Shown here: piece by piece, positions 37,672 to 46,259 of the stretch | Layout of the letters: each line of letters opens with the position of its first letter | Numbering within the stretch: position 1 is the stretch's first letter | Notes under the pieces: model-generated | What the model saw: the letters and a program-made list of their open reading frames with translations, nothing else | What the model was told of the DNA's origin: nothing | Databases searched by the model: none | Position numbers and translations under genes: made by a program | Source: Tuberibacillus calidus DSM 17572 | Lineage (GTDB): Bacteria > Bacillota > Bacilli > Bacillales > Sporolactobacillaceae | NCBI RefSeq assembly: GCF_000430685.1 | Contig: NZ_AUMM01000008.1 | Location: forward strand, 48,815 to 112,814 | Length of the DNA stretch: 64,000 nt | Direction of reading: 5' to 3'

Positions 37672-38037
37672 TTACTTTGCCGCAAGTTTTGTCTGCCAAC
37701 GATGGCGCAGGAGCCAATGATGAAGAAGGTATTCCATGATGGTGATAACTCCTGTGATGAGGAGGGCTCCGACCGTCGTCATGTAAGCATCGACATAGAG
37801 CTTCGAACCGAAAAAGACAACACACATCGTCAGAATAAAATCCATAATCGTCGTTACCCATAAGGTTCCACTGGTTAGCATCAGCCATTCCACCGCGAAG
37901 TTGACGATTCCGACAAACAGCCCGATGATCAAGGCTTGAGAAACGGTGCCGTAATTGATCAAGTTCGGCGTAAACAAATCACATAAAACAATAATGATGG
38001 GGGAAAGCACCAATTTTAAAATCAAATTAATGATCAT
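37672..38037 (-). CDS. DUF2512 (YndM-like) membrane protein
   Basis: A 121-residue protein with four hydrophobic helices, matching the DUF2512/YndM group of Bacillus membrane proteins of unknown function. Its ATG overlaps the stop codon of the upstream polymerase gene (ATGA), so the two are translationally coupled. Whether this membrane protein has anything to do with end joining is unknown. Confidence 0.7.
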   Translation of the reverse strand: MIINLILKLVLSPIIIVLCDLFTPNLINYGTVSQALIIGLFVGIVNFAVEWLMLTSGTLWVTTIMDFILTMCVVFFGSKLYVDAYMTTVGALLITGVITIMEYLLHHWLLRHRWQTKLAAK

Positions 38038-38966
38038 ACCATCACGCCTTTCGAAAGATTTGCTTTAAAGGCATCTAAAACCTTTTGGAAAGGTTGCTTC
38101 TTTTTAGCTTCGAAAAATGATTGGAATGGACAACCTTTGGTCTCTAAGCGCTGTTTTATGGATGGAAGCGGGAATTGTTCGGGTCGCAATGCTGGGGTCA
38201 CTTCCTCCCAATAAAGGGGACAGGCGACGAGCGCATCATCATTACCTCGGACAGAGTAGGGGGCGATGATTGTTTTTCCTTCCCCAAATTGCACGGCATC
38301 AACATAAAGCCGACCTTGACGATGTTTCTTCAATCGCTCCGTTGTGAATAACCTAGGGTTCGTTTCCGTGAGATAATCCGCAATGAACTGGGTAAACCGC
38401 CGGGTATCTTCAAAGGTAAAGGTCTGGTCAGGAAGCGGGATATAGATTTGCAACCCTTTATTTCCAGACGTTTTCACAAAGGAGATTAATTGCAAACGAT
38501 CCAAAACGTTTTTTATGATCAGCGCCGCTTCAATAGCCAGCTCAAAGGCATCACGTGAAGGCGGGTCTAGATCCAAAACAATTTCTGAGGGAAAGTCACT
38601 ATCAACCGTTTGAAACGGCGTATGAATTTCAAACGCCAATTGATTAGCCAGCCACATTAACGTCGCGAGCCCGTCGCCGACAATGTAGCGGATGTCACCG
38701 ATGATTGCGGTTTTAATAAAGGCTGGTGCGTAATCAGGACAATTTTTTTGAAAAAATTTTTCTTTTCCTGCCCCATGCGGATAACGGAGCAGGGTGAGGG
38801 CGCGGCGACGCAAAAAGGGCAATTGTACGTCACTGATCGTGGCAACGTATTGGAGATAATCCGCTTTTGTAATATGGTGTTTGGGCCATAAAGGTTTGGA
38901 CAAACTAGTTAAATGGATGGTTTCGCCTTCAATTTTTATTGTTTCTTCATCCCGTCCGGTTGGCAT
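38034..38966 (-). CDS. LigD-type polymerase domain protein (NHEJ polymerase)
   Basis: A 310-residue protein of the archaeo-eukaryotic primase superfamily, equal to the polymerase module of ligase D, which fills or extends broken ends before joining. The metal-binding motif is LDLDPP with Asp 132 and 134; KTSGNKGLQIYIPL and the late TTERLKKHRQGRLYVDAVQF carry further conserved residues. In B. subtilis LigD it is fused behind the ligase; here it is a separate gene on the opposite strand. GGGAGG precedes the ATG. Cotranscribed with the DUF2512 gene. Confidence 0.9.
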   Translation of the reverse strand: MPTGRDEETIKIEGETIHLTSLSKPLWPKHHITKADYLQYVATISDVQLPFLRRRALTLLRYPHGAGKEKFFQKNCPDYAPAFIKTAIIGDIRYIVGDGLATLMWLANQLAFEIHTPFQTVDSDFPSEIVLDLDPPSRDAFELAIEAALIIKNVLDRLQLISFVKTSGNKGLQIYIPLPDQTFTFEDTRRFTQFIADYLTETNPRLFTTERLKKHRQGRLYVDAVQFGEGKTIIAPYSVRGNDDALVACPLYWEEVTPALRPEQFPLPSIKQRLETKGCPFQSFFEAKKKQPFQKVLDAFKANLSKGVMV

Positions 38967-39068
38967 CCGCTTCCCTCCCGTCGAACTTGTTTATAATGTG
39001 GCACGGAACAGAGGCGTTTATGCGCTGAAGAAGGTTCAGGTTTTCTTGAGATGATAAGGATTTTAATA

Positions 39069-39155
39069 TAAGGGTAACGAAGTACCTTCGCCCCCAAGAG
39101 GCTTGCGCTGGCTTTTTATTTATCAGGCTAAAGGGTAAATAAAGCTCTGACTTCG
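39069..39155. repeat. two copies of a short dispersed intergenic repeat
   Basis: Copies at about 39069-39090 (AAGGGTAACGAAG) and 39128-39155 (AAAGGGTAAATAAAGCTCTGAC) share a core with intergenic sites at 22584-22608 and 40230-40253 (consensus near AGGGTAACNAAGGCYCTGNC). They fill much of the 264-bp gap between the divergent polymerase and ligase genes. Function unknown. Confidence 0.4.
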
Positions 39156-39230
39156 CACAAGATTCTTTAGCAATGCCAAGTTATCTTTAGTCGAGGTGCG
39201 TTTTCTTTAAAATAGGAATTAGGTGATATC

Positions 39231-40178
39231 ATGATCTTTCAACCCATCACGCCTTTTGAACCGATTTTAACGGAAGATATCCCTAAAGGTGAAAACTGGA
39301 TTGGCCAAATTAAATGGGATGGCGTCAGGATTTTAACATATTTTGACGGTCAAGAAGTCAAATTATATAACCGTAAAAAAAACGAACGGACGCTCCACTA
39401 TCCGGAGCTTCAGGATCTTTGCGCCTATTGCCGGGCTGATTCGGTGATTTTAGATGGGGAAATGATTGCATTGGGGAATGACGGTAAACCGTCGTTCCAT
39501 GAAATCATGCGCCGAGACGGTCTCAGGCGGCTCGACCGGCTCAACCAGGTCAGAAACAATGTGAACGTCACGTATATGGTTTTTGATTGTCTTTTTTATA
39601 ACAACGAGTGGAAGCATAAATGGGCTTTAAAAGATCGGCTAGAGTTATTGCAACACATTATCCTTCCCAATGAATCCGTGCAATTGGTCACGTCTGTTCC
39701 GAGTCAGAACATCCATCATTTATACGAAGTCATAAGACAAGAAAATATGGAAGGCATTGTTATAAAAGACCTTAACAGCACATATGCCATCGGTGAGAAA
39801 AGCGATCGCTGGCAAAAGAAAAAGAATTATAAAGATCTCATTGCCGTTGTCGGTGGTGTCACGTATCGCGGCGATGTCGTAAATGCGCTTTTACTGGGGT
39901 TGTATGATAAGTTAGGCCAATTGTGGTACATTGGCCATGCGGGAACGGGTAAGTTGAAAGCTTCCGATTGGCGGCTATTGACCGAAGCCATCAAGCCGCT
40001 CATCACCGAAAAGCGCCCTTTTATCAATCAACCGGAACGCTTGAAAACGGCGGTTTGGTTAACCCCCAAATTAACGGTGAAAATCCAGTACATCGAGTGG
40101 ACGAAGGGGCATTCCCTTAGACAACCCGTCATCCAGGCGTTTGTCAACGTTCCGCCGGAAGAATGCGTTTTCGATTAA
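39231..40178 (+). CDS. ATP-dependent DNA ligase, LigD ligase module
   Basis: A 315-residue ATP-dependent ligase with the two core domains only. The AMP-accepting lysine is Lys 28 in IKWDGVR (motif I). Others: LDGEM (motif III), YMVFDCLF (IIIa), MEGIVIKD (IV) and RWQKKKNYKD (V), then an OB-fold domain ending ECVFD. It equals the ligase half of Bacillus LigD without the polymerase. The ATG follows a TAGGTGATATC stretch, a modest ribosome site. It is divergent from the polymerase gene with 264 bp between. Confidence 0.92.
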   Translation: MIFQPITPFEPILTEDIPKGENWIGQIKWDGVRILTYFDGQEVKLYNRKKNERTLHYPELQDLCAYCRADSVILDGEMIALGNDGKPSFHEIMRRDGLRRLDRLNQVRNNVNVTYMVFDCLFYNNEWKHKWALKDRLELLQHIILPNESVQLVTSVPSQNIHHLYEVIRQENMEGIVIKDLNSTYAIGEKSDRWQKKKNYKDLIAVVGGVTYRGDVVNALLLGLYDKLGQLWYIGHAGTGKLKASDWRLLTEAIKPLITEKRPFINQPERLKTAVWLTPKLTVKIQYIEWTKGHSLRQPVIQAFVNVPPEECVFD

Positions 40179-40382
40179 ACTTTAATGCGCAGGCGTCGGC
40201 GCTTTCTTTTTTGTATGGGGGGCGTTCAGCATAAGGGTAACAATGGCCCTGCCTTTGCCCATAAGGCCTGACAGAGCCATGTTTCTTCAACCATGAGTTA
40301 TGGTGGATCCTTTGTGGGGGTTACAAGTTGAGATCACTGCTAAGGGTTGGCCTTCGTCAAGAAAATTCAGCGGCCCTGCCGT

Positions 40383-41615
40383 TTAGCTGAACAGCGCTTG
40401 GCCAATATATTCGCCTTTTTTTATGCCGCGTGGGATGGCATAGAGGCCAGAGCCGATATGTTTTGTATATTCATTAAGCGCGTCATTTTTACTTAATAAT
40501 GCGAGCATGGGCACGAAGGAGGCTTGCGGGTTTTTCTGAAAGCTTATAAATTGCAAGCCAGCCTTGATATTGCCGGTTTTCGGATCAATGCCATCCGAAT
40601 AATTATAGCCCCGACGGAAAATTTCCTGCCCCGTGCTTTTGGCTAAGGCGACATGACTATCTTTTGGAAGCTTGGTTACGTCAACAGGGTCATGTTCATG
40701 CCCTTTTCCATATGGAGCGCCGGATAGTTTACGACGGCCAAAGGTATCTTCCTGCTCTTTGAGGGAAGATAAATCCCAGATTTCCAGAAACATGCGGATG
40801 TTCCGATAAGCGAGATATGTTCCGCCTTTCATCCAGTCGGGTTCACCTTGCCCACACCAAATGACTTGGTTTTGTTTTTTTACATCGTTGATGGAGAGGT
40901 TAGCCGTTCCATCTTTAAAACCGAATAGATTCCGAGGAGTTTCGCCTCTTTTCCCATTTAAAAAACCGGCATTGAGCCATTTGATGGTAGCTGTTCCGAC
41001 AGCTGCCTTTATCAAATTGCGAACCGCATGAAAGGCTACCAGTTGATCGTCGGCACAAACTTGGACGATGATGTCACCATCAGAAAGAGATGGATCGATG
41101 GCATCCCGCGGCATGGTCGGGATCGGTTTTAAATGCAGCGGTTTTCTGTGGGACAACCCAAAACGGTCCTTGCCATCTTTATTAAACAGCGATGAACCAA
41201 ATCCGAAAGTAATGGTAAGGCGGGAGGCCCCAAGGCCTAGGGCCTCACCGGTATCCTTTGGTGGCAGCCAATCGTTTTGGGTGGCGTCTAAGTTGCGGCC
41301 TTGGGTAAATCTTTCGCTGAGTTTTGTCCAAGTTTTTAAAAGATGGATGAGTTCCCTTCGATCATTTGTCGTGATATCAAAACTTGCAAGATATAAATAT
41401 GTTTGTTGTGGTGTGACAATACCAGCCTGGTGTTTGCCGTAAAATGGAATGACGGTTTTTTCTTGCTTATTAGATGAGGTGGGTTTCGCCGAAAATGTAT
41501 CAACAATCATCCCAACGGTACCAAGACCGCTTGCGCCAACAGCCACCCCTAAACCGGCAGCGGCGGATAGTTTTAATATTTCCCTACGCGTGTACCCCGG
41601 TTGTTTGTTCTCCAT
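40383..41615 (-). CDS. efeB: EfeB, Dyp-type haem peroxidase of the iron uptake system
   Basis: A 410-residue exported haem peroxidase of the EfeUOB system. A twin-arginine signal TRREILKLSAAAG (about 9-21) shows Tat export of the folded haem protein. The Dyp motif FGFKDGTAN (about 222-230) and the later EHDPVDV and EIFRRGYNYSDG segments are present. In B. subtilis the protein (YwbN/EfeB) oxidises Fe2+ for uptake. No Tat translocase gene is within the window. Last gene of efeU-efeO-efeB. Confidence 0.93.
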   Translation of the reverse strand: MENKQPGYTRREILKLSAAAGLGVAVGASGLGTVGMIVDTFSAKPTSSNKQEKTVIPFYGKHQAGIVTPQQTYLYLASFDITTNDRRELIHLLKTWTKLSERFTQGRNLDATQNDWLPPKDTGEALGLGASRLTITFGFGSSLFNKDGKDRFGLSHRKPLHLKPIPTMPRDAIDPSLSDGDIIVQVCADDQLVAFHAVRNLIKAAVGTATIKWLNAGFLNGKRGETPRNLFGFKDGTANLSINDVKKQNQVIWCGQGEPDWMKGGTYLAYRNIRMFLEIWDLSSLKEQEDTFGRRKLSGAPYGKGHEHDPVDVTKLPKDSHVALAKSTGQEIFRRGYNYSDGIDPKTGNIKAGLQFISFQKNPQASFVPMLALLSKNDALNEYTKHIGSGLYAIPRGIKKGEYIGQALFS

Positions 41616-41630
41616 CCTTAATCACATTCC

Positions 41631-42794
41631 TTAAAAAATTTCCGCCGTTTGGCTCATGAGTTTAGATAATGTAGCCAATTGGTTGCTTAATTCGCGAATT
41701 TCGTCTTTATTTAAAGTCGTATAGTTGACGTATTGGTCATTTTTCTTATATTTTTGCAGTGTTTGCTTCATAAGAAGAAATTGCTCATCAAGTTTTTGGG
41801 CGAGTGATTTATTCTTGTCTTCCAGTGCAGGAATAATGGCATGATAAACCGCCTCGGACCCTTCAACATTGGCGGCAAGATCGACTAAATCGATGTGGGA
41901 GTAGTGTTCTTCTTCACCCGTAATTTTGGAAATCGCCGCTTCATTTAACAATTCCATCGAGCCAGCCACGATTTGTTGCGGTTTCAACTCAAGGTTTGCG
42001 ATTTTTTCATTTAAGGCTTTAACATCTTCAAACAATTGGTCAGCCACTGGATTCATCCCTTTAAGGGAGTGATCGACCCAAAGCGCTTTTTCTAAACGGT
42101 GAAAACCGCTCCATTGTGATGGATCATCGACATCATTGATGCGGGCATCAATTTTTGGATCCAAGTCACCGAAGCTTTCAGCTATCGGTTCAATGCGTTC
42201 GTAATAAACGCGAGCGTCCACATACTTTTGCTTTGCCAAGTCAATATTTCCGGCTTTAACCGCATCCGTAAACGCCGTAGTTGCTTCAATTAATTTATCA
42301 GCTTGGGTTTTCACATAATCCTTATAATCTTTGACAGCTTGGTCGAGTAGTTTTGTCGTATTTTGTTTTGTGAGTTTAGCAGATTTTAATTCGTTTAGTG
42401 CGTCCGTTAGACCAGCAATTTGCGTTTTTACAACTGAAAGATCTGGAGCATCAACGGACGCTTGGGCAAAAATGGGTTGTTCGTATTTTTCGACTTTTGT
42501 ATATAAAAGAGGGAAAGCGTCCCGAACATCGTTTTCAAAGGCGAGCCACTGATCATTCAATGTTTTCCCAAGCTGTTTGACTTGGTCAACATTTTGATCG
42601 CCGACGGCTGCTTTTAGTTCCTTAACCGTCGACAGCATTTGTTCCGTGTTGCTTTTTATCTCCGAGATTTGGTCAGTGTGTTTTGTTGTTTTCGATTCAG
42701 CATGATCATTAACATCGTTTTTTCCGTTACAGCCTGTTACGATCAATAAAGCCATTATTGCCAATAAACAACATAGCTTTTTTAAGTTAAGCAT
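41631..42794 (-). CDS. efeO: EfeO, iron-binding lipoprotein (M75/imelysin fold)
   Basis: A 387-residue lipoprotein; the signal ends with the lipobox IVTGC (Cys 22). The C-terminal M75 domain carries SGFHRLEKALW with the His-x2-Glu metal motif. The N-terminal 120 residues after the Cys are helical and Lys/Glu-rich rather than a cupredoxin domain as in E. coli EfeO. It hands iron to EfeU. Its start overlaps the end of efeU by 8 bp. Confidence 0.92.
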   Translation of the reverse strand: MLNLKKLCCLLAIMALLIVTGCNGKNDVNDHAESKTTKHTDQISEIKSNTEQMLSTVKELKAAVGDQNVDQVKQLGKTLNDQWLAFENDVRDAFPLLYTKVEKYEQPIFAQASVDAPDLSVVKTQIAGLTDALNELKSAKLTKQNTTKLLDQAVKDYKDYVKTQADKLIEATTAFTDAVKAGNIDLAKQKYVDARVYYERIEPIAESFGDLDPKIDARINDVDDPSQWSGFHRLEKALWVDHSLKGMNPVADQLFEDVKALNEKIANLELKPQQIVAGSMELLNEAAISKITGEEEHYSHIDLVDLAANVEGSEAVYHAIIPALEDKNKSLAQKLDEQFLLMKQTLQKYKKNDQYVNYTTLNKDEIRELSNQLATLSKLMSQTAEIF

Positions 42795-44223
42795 GGTGTT
42801 CTTCCTTTCGAACTTTGATTTTCAACCATCTGGACATCACGACGACAATCGCTAGCAAGATGAAGACTAATTGGGGTAAAAAACTCATCCATGAGGGGTA
42901 GATGCTGATCCAAGAGATCGACGGTAAATAATCCTGAGTGGTCGATCGGATGACGCCGGCCATTTGTAAACTATGAACCCCTGAGCCCATAAACTTAAGG
43001 CATAAATAAAAGACAATGAGACTTGAAGCCAAAAAGAATGGTTTTAGCGGCAACTTTACCCCGATTTTTAACATTGCAAAGCCGACTACAAGCAGAAAGC
43101 CAAAGCCGATGACGATGCCTAGTAGCAAATCTGCTAAGCTCATGCGTCCGGCCATGCCGATGAGGAAAATGACGGTTTCCAAGCCTTCACGGAGGATGGC
43201 TAAAAAGGCGATTGCGGAAAGCGAAAGCATTTTGCCATTTGATAAAGCCGCTTCACTTCTCGTGCGGATGAGTTGATTCCAGCGCTTAATGTCAGCATGG
43301 CGATGGAGCCAATAGCTCACATATAAAAGCATGAGGCTGGCGAAAATGCCGGAAAAGCCGTTAATCAGCAAGTTCTCTCGGCCAAATGACACATTGGAAA
43401 GGATGACGGACACAAGTATTCCGATAAGGAGGCATGTGAACATGCCTAGCGTAGCCCCACCCCACACCCAATGACGGGCGCGGTCTGCCTTTGCTTTTTT
43501 GGCAAAGCCGAGTAAAGCTCCGATAACGAGCAACGCCTCTAGTCCTTCGCGAATGGGGATGAACGCCGCGTCCCAAATGCCATAACCTGTTGTAACGAGT
43601 GGGGTAAGGTCATTGATCAGTTTATCAATGGTCGGTTGAAGCCGATCATGATCGGTCGGTGAATTGACGTAGGCTCCGAGTAAAACCAAGTTTTTTTCTG
43701 ATTCGGTATACACTTTCTGCGATTGGCTGACGACGGAGCCCTCGACCGCGAGCCATTCACTCTGTAAAGCCGCGATTTTATCAGCGGCTTTTTCCCATTG
43801 ATGGCGAGCAGCTAGTGTTTTAACCTGTTTTAATTGATCGATAAAACTGGAAAGCGTCGGTTCGTCTGGCTTTGACTTGGCGGTTTCGGCATCTCTAATA
43901 AGTGCTATAAGGTCGGTGAGCTCTGTTTTGGCATCGGCCATGTTTTCGTTGACCAAATCTATAGAAACCATCGCTAGTGCCTGTTCCATCTCAAGGTATT
44001 GGTCAGGGTAACGTTTCTTGATGTTTGTTTTATTTTTTTCCCACCATGTCTTATAAGAGGAAAACGTTGCCTTAGCCTCTTCAGTTTGATGTTGCTCAAG
44101 TTGCTCGATAGTTTCGGAAAGCAAATGTTCGCCTTCGGATAACAAGGCTGATTTGGCATATGTATTTAAAGGGAACAAGCACATGATCAACGCTAAAAGG
44201 CTTATGCCAATGATTTTTTTCAA
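42787..44223 (-). CDS. efeU: EfeU, FTR1-type ferrous/ferric iron permease
   Basis: A 478-residue permease with a signal peptide (LKKIIGISLLALIMC...), an extracytoplasmic helical domain (about 25-205) and seven membrane segments. The two FTR1 iron motifs are IREGLEALL and LREGLETVI, each REGLE. I choose the TTG at 44223, with AAAGGGTG well placed before it; the ATG at 44244 lies upstream of that site. First gene of the operon, behind two Fur boxes, hence expected to be switched on by iron shortage. Confidence 0.92.
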   Translation of the reverse strand: MKKIIGISLLALIMCLFPLNTYAKSALLSEGEHLLSETIEQLEQHQTEEAKATFSSYKTWWEKNKTNIKKRYPDQYLEMEQALAMVSIDLVNENMADAKTELTDLIALIRDAETAKSKPDEPTLSSFIDQLKQVKTLAARHQWEKAADKIAALQSEWLAVEGSVVSQSQKVYTESEKNLVLLGAYVNSPTDHDRLQPTIDKLINDLTPLVTTGYGIWDAAFIPIREGLEALLVIGALLGFAKKAKADRARHWVWGGATLGMFTCLLIGILVSVILSNVSFGRENLLINGFSGIFASLMLLYVSYWLHRHADIKRWNQLIRTRSEAALSNGKMLSLSAIAFLAILREGLETVIFLIGMAGRMSLADLLLGIVIGFGFLLVVGFAMLKIGVKLPLKPFFLASSLIVFYLCLKFMGSGVHSLQMAGVIRSTTQDYLPSISWISIYPSWMSFLPQLVFILLAIVVVMSRWLKIKVRKEEHHA

Positions 44224-44250
44224 AGGCCAACACCCTTTCAACATAAATAA

Positions 44251-44290
44251 TAATGAGAATCATTATCAATATAACTGATAACAATTCTCA
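44251..44290 (-). promoter_or_regulatory. two Fur boxes upstream of efeUOB
   Basis: On the minus strand TGATAATGATTCTCATTA (complement of 44251-44268) is a strong Fur box. A second partial match, TGATAACAATTCTCA at 44276-44290, lies next to it. Both fit the 7-1-7 inverted repeat TGATAATNATTATCA with few changes. Confidence 0.85.
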
Positions 44291-44386
44291 GTATAGAAGG
44301 GAAAAATTCAATTGTCAATGGGAAAATAGCGCTTACATGAATAATCTTATAGAAAGGTGACCATTCGCATGGATGTTCTTTCCCTT

Positions 44387-45238
44387 TTAAGCCTTTTTCT
44401 TTTTATTCAAAGTTAGGGGGGCTTTCTTTTTGGTGTGCGCCGCTTTGCTTGCAGAAGGACGTTCATTTCGGCCGGCTCCAGCGATGCTTGCTTCCAGTGC
44501 GCTTAACAAGTCAACAACATTGCGCTTTTGTACGGCCTGTTTCGGCTTTTTCACTTCTTGGCCAGCGATTTTTGCTTGTAAGAAGTCCTCCAAAGCAGAC
44601 CGGTAGTCATCCGTATATTTTTTCGGATCGAAAGCGGTGGCGAGCTGTTCGATTAATTGTTTGGCTGTGTCCAGTTCGCGCTCATTCACGGGCAAATCGC
44701 TGTCTATACCGGGAACTTGGTCGACCGAACGGATTTCGTCCGGATAAAATAATGTCTCAAGCAGTAACCCTTTCTCATATACCCGAACCGCGGCAAGGTG
44801 GGTTTTGGAATGAAGCGTCAGACGGGCAAGACCAATTTTATGGGTTTCTTCCATCGCTTTTCGCAACAGTGTATAGGCTTTTTCGCCGTTTTCTGCTGGA
44901 CCGACAAAATAAGATTTATTGAAATATATGGGGTCAATCTCGCTAAGATCAATAAAATCAAGAATTTCCACGGTTTTCGCCGCATCGCCTTTCAGTTCGT
45001 TGAGATCCTCATCGGTGACCGTGACAAATTCACCTGGGGCAAATTCATACGCTTTGACGAGTTCATCACTCTCCAAAGCTTTATCACAAACCGGGCAGTA
45101 TTTTTGGTAGCGTATGGGGGTATGACATGCTTCGTGTAATGTCCTGAAACGAATGTCTTTCGATTCCGTAGCCGCATAAAGTTTTATGGGGATATGAACT
45201 AATCCGAAGCCTATAGAGCCTTTCCACATCGTATGCAT
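44387..45238 (-). CDS. ku: Ku protein, NHEJ end-binding factor
   Basis: A 283-residue bacterial Ku that forms a homodimer ring on DNA ends and recruits LigD. MWKGSIGFGLVHIPIKLY and the FKTL-like RFRTLHEACHTPIRYQKYCPVC segments are typical. The C-terminal tail (about 250-283) is Lys-rich, ending KKKKA, as in Ku proteins with a DNA-binding extension. AAAGGAGGT lies six bases before the ATG. It is monocistronic, 4 kb from the ligase and polymerase genes and separated from them by efeUOB. Confidence 0.93.
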   Translation of the reverse strand: MHTMWKGSIGFGLVHIPIKLYAATESKDIRFRTLHEACHTPIRYQKYCPVCDKALESDELVKAYEFAPGEFVTVTDEDLNELKGDAAKTVEILDFIDLSEIDPIYFNKSYFVGPAENGEKAYTLLRKAMEETHKIGLARLTLHSKTHLAAVRVYEKGLLLETLFYPDEIRSVDQVPGIDSDLPVNERELDTAKQLIEQLATAFDPKKYTDDYRSALEDFLQAKIAGQEVKKPKQAVQKRNVVDLLSALEASIAGAGRNERPSASKAAHTKKKAPLTLNKKKKA

Positions 45239-45530
45239 GATTAGACCTCCTTTTTCCTTCATTCTAACCAAAGGGACTTAGAAACTTTTTTAGACTAAGC
45301 CTCCGTCTTCTCATACGCCATGTTTTCCTTATTTTGACCACCACTGAAAAAACTTACCCTCAAAAATTTTGCATATTTTAACAAATAATGGACGTGCCAT
45401 CGGTAAAAAAATGCTTTTGTTTTTTTTAAAAATCGACTTTTTCCCCTGTGTAATGGCATCAAAAAAGCCAATTTAGCGGAAGGAACAGCCAACTAGCGTT
45501 CATTAGAATAAAATTACCCGGGAAATTGAT

Positions 45531-45546
45531 AGAAAGCGCGCTTTCT
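45531..45546. promoter_or_regulatory. perfect 16-bp palindrome before a sigma factor gene
   Basis: AGAAAGCGCGCTTTCT reads the same on both strands and ends 17 bp before the TTG start at 45564, next to the ribosome site. It could be an operator or an mRNA hairpin that hides the ribosome site. The rest of the 325-bp gap between ku and this gene shows no gene. Confidence 0.5.
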
Positions 45547-45563
45547 GACAAGGAAGGAAAGCG

Positions 45564-46055
45564 TTGAGTACCCTCAATGATTTTGAAAAATTGCTCTCAA
45601 ATTATGAACCGCTGATTAAGAAATGGATCACCAAGTACAGGCTTTTTTATGACTTTGATGAGTATTTTCAAATTGCTCGCATTGCCCTCTGGGAAGCGTC
45701 CATGCGTTTCAATCCTGACAAAGGGCCTTTTCCTGCCTATGCTGCTTGCGTTATCCGCGGACGGTTATTAACGGAGATGAGACAAAGGAAAAAATATAAG
45801 GAACGTTTTACACTAACGGAGTCGGTGCCGGAGTCAAAAGGGGCGGAGGATGATCTGCACTTTGAAGGGTTGGATCAATGGCGCTTTCTTTCGCCGAGGG
45901 AAAAACAGTGGGTGCAAGCAGCGATTCTTGAAGATAAACCTTCTGTTGACATCGCCAAACGCTATGGCGTGACACAAGATACCGTTCGGTCATGGAAGAA
46001 AAGTGCCGTCAAAAAATTGCGCCGCTATTACAATGAGTTGAGGGAAGAAGGATAA
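45564..46055 (+). CDS. sigma-70 family RNA polymerase sigma factor, short
   Basis: A 163-residue sigma factor with region 2 (about 15-85: YDFDEYFQIARIALWEASMRFNPDKGPFPAYAACVIRGRLL) and region 4 (about 108-158: LSPREKQWVQAAILEDKPSVDIAKRYGVTQDTVRSWKKSAVKKL). Region 3 is absent, as in ECF-size and phage-type factors (Xpf, YvrI). It starts with TTG behind AAGGAAGG. No anti-sigma gene adjoins it. Its regulon is unknown; the nearby DUF1659/DUF2922/YvrJ operon is notable because yvrJ lies near the sigma gene yvrI in B. subtilis, but no link is shown here. The 200 bp that follow contain no gene. Confidence 0.78.
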   Translation: MSTLNDFEKLLSNYEPLIKKWITKYRLFYDFDEYFQIARIALWEASMRFNPDKGPFPAYAACVIRGRLLTEMRQRKKYKERFTLTESVPESKGAEDDLHFEGLDQWRFLSPREKQWVQAAILEDKPSVDIAKRYGVTQDTVRSWKKSAVKKLRRYYNELREEG

Positions 46056-46259
46056 TAAAGAAAACTTGGCTCTGCAAAACCTATTAGGTGAAGACAGCCC
46101 CTTAGTTGCCCCTATGATTGTGAGAAAAAATTTTTATACGTTTTTAACGGTATTAAAAAGGAAGTATTCCGTCGTAGCCATAATTCGGCACGTCAATAGA
46201 ATTCAAAACACACTCTCCGGTAACACTTTTTTTAGAAAGGGAAATAAGGAGAGTCCAGC

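Noticed and set aside
40183..40215. Terminator after the DNA ligase gene
   Set aside because: Only about four base pairs can be drawn before the T-rich stretch; too weak to list.
45295..45492. 65-codon minus-strand frame upstream of ku
   Set aside because: Low-complexity basic peptide without ribosome site; ku has its own well-defined start downstream.
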